Positions 1 through 6,193 of a stretch of 30,546 bases of DNA are shown here, piece by piece. The notes under the pieces are model-generated. The model searched no databases, was not told the DNA's origin, and saw only the letters and a list, made by a program, of their open reading frames with translations. This DNA is from JASFYU01 sp045046905 (lineage in GTDB: Bacteria; Bacteroidota; Bacteroidia; Flavobacteriales; Flavobacteriaceae): positions 1-30,546 of the forward strand of contig JASFYU010000196.1 of NCBI GenBank assembly GCA_045046905.1, read 5' to 3'. The position numbers and the translations under genes were made by a program. Position 1 is the first letter of the stretch, and each line of letters starts with the position of its first letter.

Positions 1-92
1 ATTTTAATCCTCTATTTTTATCAAATTCCATTATTCTGTATTCAATAGAAATTCCGTTTTCTGTCAAGTCCTGTTTTAAGCGTTTTTTTCAT
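1..92 (-). pseudogene. Possible start of a leftward gene, frame-broken, cut by window edge
   Basis: On the minus strand an ATG at 92-90 is followed by a run of seven A. Its own frame stops after 16 codons. The adjacent frame is open from 88 to the window edge and reads like protein (it contains LTENGISIEYRIMEF). Removing one A from the run would join the ATG to this frame as MKKRLKQDLTENG. A good -7 box lies upstream at 164-171. I do not recognise the family. It could be a 5' end broken by a one-base indel, a gene fragment, or chance. Only about 30 codons are visible, so confidence is low. Confidence 0.2.
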
Positions 93-163
93 GCGGCTTG
101 GTTTAATTGTATACTAAATTCATATGGTCATTAACGGCTATCCGATACTATGGTTAATAATCA

Positions 164-171
164 CAAATCTA
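164..171 (-). promoter_or_regulatory. Candidate -7 box of a leftward promoter
   Basis: The minus strand reads TAGATTTG, an exact match to the Bacteroidota -7 consensus TAnnTTTG. It sits about 70 bases upstream of the ATG at 92. No TTG was found at the expected -33 spacing, so this is a motif match only. Confidence 0.3.
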
Positions 172-220
172 CTTTATCTAACTTAAAAAGAGTCCTTTAG
201 TTTTAAGAAAAGTTACAAAG

Positions 221-258
221 AAAAAGCCGAAAACAGTATCCTCTGCTTTCGGCTTTTT
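221..258. terminator. Bidirectional intrinsic terminator
   Basis: A 16-base stem with one mismatch (AAAAAGCCGAAAACAG against CTGCTTTCGGCTTTTT) surrounds a six-base loop. It has A-runs on the left and T-runs on the right, so it can work on both strands. It lies 20 bases after the stop codon of the leftward gene ending at 278. Confidence 0.85.
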
Positions 259-277
259 AATTCAATTTTTTGATGAA

Positions 278-967
278 TCAGGCAAATTTATGTTGAATCA
301 AGGCTATAAAACGAGCTTCGATTTCCTCTTTTCCGACCCAATTATCGTATTCAGGTTTTACCATATTATTAATAAACGCGATAGAGCGCTCCTCAGTATC
401 AATGGTATTCAACTGTGATAATACACGATTGTAATCTCCGGCATTATCATTAAACAAGTGTTTTACAAAGGCCAACCTATTGTTTAGGTCCACCTTTATC
501 TGTTTGTTGCCAAACGCATCATTCAAAGATTTTGGCACAAGCTCCTTTTTCACCACACTTTCAGGAAGAGGCGTAAGCAGTTCCTTATCATTTTTCATCA
601 AGTCAGGCTTTGCTAAAAAGGTTGCCAGCACCTCATCGGCCTGTGTACTGCCCGGCATCTCTGATACCATGTCTTTAATGGTATCAATTCCTCGGGTCAT
701 GATATCTTCCTCATGCGGATTACTTTCAGGAACCGATGAATTCGCATTAAGAACAGCATTCGCCATTTTTTCAAACTTGGCCGCAATTACACTTTTAGAA
801 ACATCGACTTCTACATCTTGAAGTTTTTCCTCAATGAATTTCAATACCGCCAATTTCTCATATAGGTCCTTGGCCGCTTCATACAAATCAGAAATATCAT
901 CCAAATCTCTAGAAGAGATAATATCTGTAGACATTTTCCGCAACTCTGCTTTCAATTTTCTTTTCAT
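278..967 (-). CDS. Hypothetical protein, flavobacterial type
   Basis: A 229-residue protein of unknown function. It has no signal peptide and no membrane segment, so it is probably cytoplasmic. The N-terminal half is charged and helical in character, with heptad-like spacing around residues 25-60 that may form a short coiled coil. The middle (about 75-140) is acidic, low in hydrophobic residues and probably flexible. The C-terminal third, about 155-229, looks like a compact domain with the segment NRLAFVKHLFNDNAGDYNRV and ends in a basic, aromatic stretch. It stands alone on this strand, diverges from tdk across a gap of about 220 bases, and is followed by a strong terminator. From memory, similar proteins with the same C-terminal region occur in other Bacteroidota, but no function is assigned here. 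Confidence 0.8.
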   Translation of the reverse strand: MKRKLKAELRKMSTDIISSRDLDDISDLYEAAKDLYEKLAVLKFIEEKLQDVEVDVSKSVIAAKFEKMANAVLNANSSVPESNPHEEDIMTRGIDTIKDMVSEMPGSTQADEVLATFLAKPDLMKNDKELLTPLPESVVKKELVPKSLNDAFGNKQIKVDLNNRLAFVKHLFNDNAGDYNRVLSQLNTIDTEERSIAFINNMVKPEYDNWVGKEEIEARFIALIQHKFA

Positions 968-1185
968 AGCTATTATGTATAAGCAAAAAGTATACCTTTT
1001 TTATTACTTCCTCTTAGAGGGGTTAATTTCACCTACTGAGTACTCGAAATTGTCTCGTTCCTACACTATCCAAAACAAAAACAATTTTCAGAAGCATAGC
1101 TCATACCCTTGGGTCGAGCTTGTTGATTTTTATATTTCCTATAGCAAGAACGAAAAAACACCTTACTTTCGTCTAAAATTACAAA

Positions 1186-1830
1186 ATGTTTCTTGAAAAT
1201 ACTGTTAATCATAAAGAACAGTTCGGGTGGATTGAGGTCATCTGCGGCTCCATGTTCTCAGGAAAAACCGAGGAACTGATTCGAAGGTTAAAACGCGCCC
1301 AATTTGCTAAACAGAGGGTAGAAATTTTTAAGCCCATTGTCGATACCCGCCACAATGAAGATATGATAGTCTCTCATGATGCAAATGAAATTCGCTCTAC
1401 TTCAGTGCCGGCGGCAGCAAATATTAGAATTTTAGGCGACACCTGCGATGTCGTCGGAATCGACGAAGCCCAATTCTTTGATGATGAGATTATAAGGGTC
1501 TGTAACGATCTCGCAAATAAAGGTATTCGTGTTGTTGTCGCAGGTCTTGATATGGATTTCAAGGGCAAGCCCTTTGGTCCTATGCCCGCCTTGATGGCAA
1601 CCGCCGAATACGTTACCAAAGTACATGCTATTTGCACACGTACCGGAAACCTGGCCCATTATAGTTTTCGAAAATCAAGCAATGAAAATTTGGTGCTCTT
1701 GGGCGAGATTGAAGAATATGAACCCTTGAGTAGGGCTGCCTATTATAAGGCCATGCTAAGGGAAAGGGTAAAAAAGATTAATGTCAAGGCCGAGGAAATA
1801 ACTTCAAAAAAGAATAATGCCGACACCTAA
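1186..1830 (+). CDS. tdk: Thymidine kinase, type II
   Basis: Phosphorylates thymidine (and deoxyuridine) with ATP to give dTMP, in the cytoplasmic pyrimidine salvage pathway. The 214-residue length is normal. The P-loop is GSMFSGKT at residues 21-28, and the Walker B region DEAQFF begins at 93, with Glu94 the expected catalytic base. The lasso region with the Y-x-P type segment (EEYEPLSRAAYY, about 177-188) binds the nucleoside in this family. Unusually, the four zinc ligands of the C-terminal domain are mostly gone: only Cys150 remains of the first C-x-x-C pair (Thr at 153), and the second pair is replaced by Ser182 and Ala. The gene overlaps alr by 14 bases, so the two are probably co-transcribed and translationally coupled. 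A near-consensus -7 box, TACTTTCG at 1164-1171, precedes it but lacks a clear -33 element. Confidence 0.96.
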   Translation: MFLENTVNHKEQFGWIEVICGSMFSGKTEELIRRLKRAQFAKQRVEIFKPIVDTRHNEDMIVSHDANEIRSTSVPAAANIRILGDTCDVVGIDEAQFFDDEIIRVCNDLANKGIRVVVAGLDMDFKGKPFGPMPALMATAEYVTKVHAICTRTGNLAHYSFRKSSNENLVLLGEIEEYEPLSRAAYYKAMLRERVKKINVKAEEITSKKNNADT

Positions 1831-2932
1831 AACCCAAGAGACCGTACTCGAGATTAATTTAAAATCGTTAGAGCACAATTACCTTTATCTGCGTTCCAAA
1901 TTAAAGCCAGACACCAAGTTTTTAGGTGTTGTAAAGGCTTTTGCCTATGGCAGTGATGCCGTTAGGGTAGCCAAGAAGTTAGAAGAATTAAAAGCAGATT
2001 ACCTTGCAGTCGCCTATACTAATGAGGGTGTAATCCTGCGTGATGCGGGAATTAAAATGCCTATTTTGATCCTACACCCACAAGCGGTACATTTTGACCT
2101 ACTGATCCAACACCATTTAGAACCCAGTTTGTATTCCTCAAAAATCTTAAAGCAATTTCTAACGGTCGCCAAGCGGCATGGCCAAAAACATTATCCCGTA
2201 CATATAAAATTCAATACCGGTCTAAACCGTTTGGGGTTTAGCCAGCAAGATGTAGATTACATTGGCCAACAACTGGCCGATAGACACGAAATTAAGGTTA
2301 CTTCTGTTTTTTCGCATCTGGCGGCATCCGAAGATTTGAACGAAAAAGAATTTACAGAAAACCAGATTACTACCTTTGAAAAAATTGCACAAGAAGTTGA
2401 TAAGGCATTGGGATACTGGCCTTTTCGACATCTTTTGAATACCTCGGGCATCATTAATTACCCCCATGCGCAATATGATATGGTTAGAAGTGGTATAGGA
2501 TTGTATGGTTTTGGAAATGATGCAGCCGAAGATATCCTATTAAGACCAGTCGCCTCCTTAAAAACCATTATTTCTCAAATTTATACCATAGCAGTTGGTG
2601 AAACCGTAGGCTACAATAGGAGATACACTTCTAATGACCCTAGAGTAACGGCGACATTGCCCTTGGGTCATGCCGATGGTATCGGCAGACAATACGGCAA
2701 TGGCAAGGCCTATGTAAAAATAAATGGCAACAGCGCCCCAATAATCGGAAATGTCTGTATGGATATGATTATGGTTGACATTACAGGCATCAAGTGTAAG
2801 GAGGGTGATGAGGTCATTGTTTTTGGAAAAAGCCCCACAGCGGAAGAATTTGCCACTACGGCCAATACCATTTCATATGAATTACTTACAGGTATCTCAC
2901 AAAGGGTAAAAAGAATTTATATAAATGACTAG
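1817..2932 (+). CDS. alr: Alanine racemase
   Basis: Interconverts L- and D-alanine using pyridoxal phosphate, supplying D-alanine for peptidoglycan. The 371 residues match the standalone family, so this is not the MurF-Alr fusion known in some Bacteroidota. The PLP lysine is Lys40 in VVKAFAYG. The second catalytic base is Tyr266 in GETVGYNRRY, within the C-terminal beta domain. The conserved CMDM segment follows (GNVCMDMIMVD). The usual G-Y-A-D-G motif near the active-site entrance reads GHADG; whether that His is lineage-normal cannot be judged here. The start codon lies inside the end of tdk in another frame, which implies coupling. mscL follows after 74 bases but has its own promoter. Confidence 0.96.
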   Translation: MPTPKTQETVLEINLKSLEHNYLYLRSKLKPDTKFLGVVKAFAYGSDAVRVAKKLEELKADYLAVAYTNEGVILRDAGIKMPILILHPQAVHFDLLIQHHLEPSLYSSKILKQFLTVAKRHGQKHYPVHIKFNTGLNRLGFSQQDVDYIGQQLADRHEIKVTSVFSHLAASEDLNEKEFTENQITTFEKIAQEVDKALGYWPFRHLLNTSGIINYPHAQYDMVRSGIGLYGFGNDAAEDILLRPVASLKTIISQIYTIAVGETVGYNRRYTSNDPRVTATLPLGHADGIGRQYGNGKAYVKINGNSAPIIGNVCMDMIMVDITGIKCKEGDEVIVFGKSPTAEEFATTANTISYELLTGISQRVKRIYIND

Positions 2933-2943
2933 TGCCCCCGTTC

Positions 2944-2974
2944 TTTGTTAGCATTCAAAATTTTATTACATTTC
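2944..2974 (+). promoter_or_regulatory. Promoter of mscL
   Basis: TTTG at 2944-2947, a 19-base spacer, then TACATTTC at 2967-2974. This matches the Bacteroidota -33/-7 consensus (TTTG, N19, TAnnTTTG) except for the last base. Transcription would start near 2981, leaving a leader of about 26 bases before the mscL ATG. Confidence 0.6.
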
Positions 2975-3006
2975 GAATAATTATTAACCAATAAAAACTA
3001 TATAAA

Positions 3007-3411
3007 ATGCTTAAAGAGTTTAAAGAGTTTATCACCGGAGGAAACGTTATTGAGTTTGCCGTTGCCGTAATCATGGCAGGAGCTATTGGTGGCGTTGTAA
3101 AAGGATTTGTAAATAATATTGTTATGCCCTTTGTTGGCCACTATACTGGTGGTGTAGATTTTGCCGATAAAAAATTCATCTTAGATGAAGCTATTGTCGA
3201 TGCTGCAGGTGCAATAACAACGCCAGAAAATGCAATTATGTGGGGATCCTGGATAAACACAATAATCAACTTAGTAATTGTTGGTCTAGTAATGTTTTTA
3301 ATCGTAAAAGCGTATAATAAAACAAAAACTCCACCAGAGGCAGCTGCCCCGGCAGGACCCACTCAAGAAGAACTTTTGGGAGAAATCAGAGATTTGTTGA
3401 AAAAACAATAA
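3007..3411 (+). CDS. mscL: Large-conductance mechanosensitive channel
   Basis: Homopentameric inner-membrane channel that opens at high membrane tension to release solutes during hypo-osmotic shock. It is 134 residues long, usual for MscL. There is an amphipathic N-terminal helix (MLKEFKEFITGGN), TM1 at about 15-45, a periplasmic loop at about 45-75, TM2 at about 78-103, and the C-terminal bundle helix ending EEILGEIRDLLKKQ-like. Compared from memory with E. coli TM1, the conserved Leu of the pore constriction is Phe (NVIEFAVAV), the neighbouring Asp is Glu, and the following Gly is Ala. The gene has its own promoter and is closed by a terminator 35 bases downstream, so it is probably monocistronic. 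Confidence 0.96.
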   Translation: MLKEFKEFITGGNVIEFAVAVIMAGAIGGVVKGFVNNIVMPFVGHYTGGVDFADKKFILDEAIVDAAGAITTPENAIMWGSWINTIINLVIVGLVMFLIVKAYNKTKTPPEAAAPAGPTQEELLGEIRDLLKKQ

Positions 3412-3446
3412 CCAGTAGGTAGCTAACAACTACCTAAAACCAACCT

Positions 3447-3490
3447 AAAACCGTCAATGCTGTATACAAAAACAAGCTTGGCGGTTTTTT
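3447..3490 (+). terminator. Intrinsic terminator of mscL
   Basis: AAAACCGTCAA pairs with TTGGCGGTTTT (one G-T pair) around a loop of about 20 bases, and is followed by a run of T. It lies just downstream of mscL. Confidence 0.7.
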
Positions 3491-3525
3491 GTTACTACAC
3501 TCAGGCTGTCTAAAAAGTATAATCT

Positions 3526-3743
3526 AAACGTCATTACGAGCAAAGTGAAGTAATCAGTTTGTTGTTAACCAACGAGTTACAGATTGCCCGTCTGCCGAAC
3601 AGGCAGGCTTCGTGCCTCGCAAAGTCGCCATGCCTTTATGATCTGTCATTGCTAAAGCCATGGGCTATGCCGGTTCGTGGGCGAAATAGGGGTCATGACC
3701 AAGAACAAAGAGATTACTTCGTCGCTATACTCCTCGTGAAAGC
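3526..3743. repeat. Dispersed intergenic repeat R1, copy a, with inverted end
   Basis: The left part (about 3526-3630) begins GTCATTACGAG and contains GTGAAGTAATC. The right end (3704-3737) is, on the minus strand, nearly identical to 18421-18454: 33 of 34 bases agree by eye. The left end is a diverged inverted match of that right end, so the roughly 215-base unit has terminal inverted repeats. No credible gene lies in it. Related copies are at 5977-6115 and 18361-18556. The unit fills most of the 560-base gap between mscL and asd; the rest holds a terminator and the asd promoter. Confidence 0.65.
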
Positions 3744-3921
3744 GTATTTGTGAGCCTGCCTTCGGTAATTCTTTAGATGAACTACTAAACTAATTAGTAC
3801 CAAACTATGTTTATAAACATATTGCCACATCACCCTTACGGGCAGTTCTAAATGACGCTCTGCATATATTTGTTATATTTAAAACATATTGTTATATTTA
3901 TATATATCCTTTATTTTATTC

Positions 3922-3952
3922 TTGTACACTATCCTATGTTGAAGTACATTTG
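3922..3952 (+). promoter_or_regulatory. Promoter of asd
   Basis: TTG at 3922-3924, a 20-base spacer, then an exact -7 box TACATTTG at 3945-3952. Transcription would begin close to 3959, giving a very short leader before the ATG at 3973. Confidence 0.6.
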
Positions 3953-3972
3953 CCTTCTAATATACTGTACAA

Positions 3973-4962
3973 ATGAAAGTAGCTGTAGTGGGTGCCACCG
4001 GCATGGTAGGCGAGGTAATGTTAAAAGTACTTGCAGAGCGTAATTTTCCAATAACCGAGTTGTTATTGGTGGCCTCAGAACGTTCGGTAGGCAAAAAACT
4101 AAGCTATAAAGGAAAGGAATATAGTGTTATTGGGTTGCAAGACGCGCTTGCTACCCAACCTGATATTGCCATTTTTTCAGCAGGTGGCGATACCTCAATG
4201 GAATGGGCACCAAAATTTGCAGAAGTCGGCACTACGGTGATAGACAACTCTTCTGCATGGCGTATGGATCCTACCAAAAAATTGGTGGTGCCAGAAATCA
4301 ACGCCAATGAATTGACAAAGGAAGACAAAATCATAGCCAACCCTAATTGCTCTACGATTCAATTGGTAATGGCTCTATCTCCTTTGCACAAAAAATATAA
4401 AATGAAACGCGTGGTCATATCTACCTACCAATCTGTTTCGGGTACCGGCGTAAAAGCGGTACAGCAATTAGAAAATGAAATTGCAGGTATTCAAGGAGAA
4501 ATGGCCTACCCCTATCCTATCAGTAGAAACGCCTTGCCACACTGTGATGTTTTTATGGAAAATGGCTACACAAAAGAAGAAATGAAATTAGCTCGTGAAC
4601 CACAAAAAATATTGGACGATCGCACTTTTTCCATTACCGCCACTGCCGTGCGTATTCCTACCACGGGCGGACATTCCGAATCAGTAAACGTCGAGTTTCA
4701 CAATGACTTTGAATTGAATGAAGTTCGCAAACTCTTAAATGACTCCCCAGGGGTAACGGTACAAGACAACCCCGATACCAACACCTACCCTATGCCCATT
4801 TATGCCCATGATAAAGATGAGGTCTTTGTAGGTCGTATTCGTAGAGACGAAACCCAAAGGAACACCTTGAATATGTGGATCGTATCAGACAACCTTAGAA
4901 AAGGTGCCGCAACCAATGCCGTTCAGATTGCGGAGTATTTGGTTGCAAATAATCTGGTCTAA
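3973..4962 (+). CDS. asd: Aspartate-semialdehyde dehydrogenase
   Basis: Reduces L-aspartyl-4-phosphate with NADPH to L-aspartate 4-semialdehyde, the branch point to lysine/diaminopimelate, threonine and methionine. The protein is 329 residues and cytoplasmic. The N-terminal NADP-binding fold starts at residue 2 with VAVVGATGMVG. The catalytic cysteine is Cys126 in NPNCST, and the active-site His is in TTGGHSE near residue 235. The length and the single Cys-centred motif fit the shorter Gram-positive-like/archaeal-like branch more than the longer E. coli type; this subclass call is an inference. It is preceded by its own promoter and followed by a 326-base gap with no visible terminator, so it is probably transcribed alone. 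Confidence 0.96.
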   Translation: MKVAVVGATGMVGEVMLKVLAERNFPITELLLVASERSVGKKLSYKGKEYSVIGLQDALATQPDIAIFSAGGDTSMEWAPKFAEVGTTVIDNSSAWRMDPTKKLVVPEINANELTKEDKIIANPNCSTIQLVMALSPLHKKYKMKRVVISTYQSVSGTGVKAVQQLENEIAGIQGEMAYPYPISRNALPHCDVFMENGYTKEEMKLAREPQKILDDRTFSITATAVRIPTTGGHSESVNVEFHNDFELNEVRKLLNDSPGVTVQDNPDTNTYPMPIYAHDKDEVFVGRIRRDETQRNTLNMWIVSDNLRKGAATNAVQIAEYLVANNLV

Positions 4963-5288
4963 TACACCCCTATCTCAGCACTTATTTGGCAAGGAAAGAT
5001 TAGTGTGTATGACTTTGAGGCATAAAGAAAATATGGTTTAACATTTTGATTACTATCGTGACGCTAGATTAGACAATAACCTCGGGGCAAGCCTGCCTGC
5101 GGGCAAAGACAGCTTAAACCCACAATGGGGGATTAAACCCCTTGTTAAAATTTAATTACCTACATTTATACCATTAGAATTTCTCAATAAATAACTAGAT
5201 TTTTTTCCATGTGCGTATACAGCCATGGTACTTTCAGGGTTTTATAAACCCTGCACAATAATTATATCTAATATTTAAAGAAATTTTA
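4963..5288. other. Intergenic region with repeat R2 copy and a hairpin
   Basis: No coding potential was recognised. It contains one R2 repeat copy (5079-5122), a GGGG...CCCC stem right after it (about 5126-5141) and a perfect eight-base hairpin at 5235-5253 (CAGGGTTT, three-base loop, AAACCCTG). None of these is followed by a T-run, so they are not obvious terminators. A weak -7-like box, TACATTTA, begins at 5161. Confidence 0.5.
5079..5122. repeat. Dispersed repeat R2, copy a
   Basis: A 44-base segment beginning ACCTCGGGGCAAGCC and ending TTAAACCCA. It matches 25457-25500 over the full length with about eight differences clustered in the middle. It contains the GCCTGCC core also found in R1. 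Confidence 0.6.
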
Positions 5289-5927
5289 ATGAAAACTACA
5301 CATAAAATTGCCGTTTTAGGCGGCGGCGGCAAGGCCGGAAAATATCTTGTAAAAACCTTAGTTGAAAAAGGTATTGCTTGTAAAGTACTTCTTAGAACCC
5401 CCGAAAATTTTCAAATAAAAAACCCCCTAATTGAGGTTATACAAGGTAATGCCCGAAATTTAGACGCCATACAGTCATTAGTAAAAGATTGTAGCGCATT
5501 GATCAGCACTCTGGGGCAGGCCCAAGGTGAATCTGGCACATATGCTCAAGTGACCCAGAACATCATCAGCACCATGAACCAATTCAACATCAAACGTTAT
5601 ATTGTGGTTACGGGGCTTCAAGTTGACACCCCTTTTGATGTCAAAGGGCCAAAGACACAATATGCTACAGAATGGATGAAAACCAATTTTAAAAAGGCTT
5701 CTCTAGAAAGACAGGAAGAATATGAGATACTAACAAAATGTAATCTCGATTGGACCTTGCTAAGGCTGCCCATGATTCATCTTACAGCGCAAAAAGGAAA
5801 AATAGAAGCCGACATAAAAGACTGTCAAAGCGATAAAATCTACGCCTTGAATCTAGCCTCTTTTTTAATCGATCAGATTTCTTCTGATACCTATAATAGA
5901 AAAGCGCCTTTTATTGCTTCTGTATAA
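5289..5927 (+). CDS. NAD(P)-binding Rossmann-fold protein, NmrA/atypical SDR-like
   Basis: A 212-residue single-domain protein of the NAD(P)H-binding (NmrA-like, atypical short-chain dehydrogenase) group. It has no signal peptide or membrane segment. The dinucleotide-binding glycine motif is GGGGKAG at residues 11-17, followed by the expected strand-helix-strand pattern and an acidic-to-basic turn (KVLLRTPEN) that suggests NADP. A VVTGLQ strand appears in mid-protein, where catalytic SDRs carry a Ser/Tyr. The classical Y-x-x-x-K pair is not clear, so it may act as a redox sensor or as an isomerase/reductase of unknown substrate. It stands alone between repeat-bearing gaps. The substrate cannot be inferred from the context. 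Confidence 0.85.
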   Translation: MKTTHKIAVLGGGGKAGKYLVKTLVEKGIACKVLLRTPENFQIKNPLIEVIQGNARNLDAIQSLVKDCSALISTLGQAQGESGTYAQVTQNIISTMNQFNIKRYIVVTGLQVDTPFDVKGPKTQYATEWMKTNFKKASLERQEEYEILTKCNLDWTLLRLPMIHLTAQKGKIEADIKDCQSDKIYALNLASFLIDQISSDTYNRKAPFIASV

Positions 5928-5976
5928 TTTGTAAAACAAGGGTGTCTGACACCTTAAAACAAAGCCTCAGTATGCA

Positions 5977-6115
5977 CAGAGTGAAGTAATCTGTTTCTTA
6001 GTCATCAAAACTACCAGTTTGTGAAGCTAAGGAACAGACCCGCTTCATGCCATTTCGGCTGCGTTCAGCGAACACCCACAAAGGCGTAGAACAGACCTTT
6101 CAGACGCTCTATTTT
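5977..6115. repeat. Dispersed repeat R1, copy b (diverged)
   Basis: Contains AGAGTGAAGTAATCTGTTT and, further on, a GGAACAGACCCGCTTCATGCC-like part in the same order as copies a and c. It ends near AAAGGCGTAGAACAGACCTTT. It fills the gap between the NmrA-like gene and the S9 peptidase gene. Just upstream, GGTGTC-T-GACACC at 5941-5953 is a separate perfect palindrome. Confidence 0.5.
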
Positions 6116-6193
6116 TATTGGATATCATTTAATTATGGTATTTTTATAGCACTATTCAGATAAGATAAAATTAAAAATAATTTCGGTATTACA

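Noticed and set aside
834..1196. Plus-strand open frame of 120 codons between the hypothetical gene and tdk
   Set aside because: It runs antisense to the start of the 278-967 gene and through its upstream gap, and has no domain; tdk has a better start at 1186.
3559..3753. 64-codon frame inside repeat R1
   Set aside because: The sequence is a dispersed repeat with inverted ends; the translation has no protein-like pattern and is not preserved in the other copies.
5941..5953. GGTGTC-T-GACACC palindrome as terminator of the NmrA-like gene
   Set aside because: The one-base centre leaves no proper loop and no T-run follows; it may be an operator-like site or chance.
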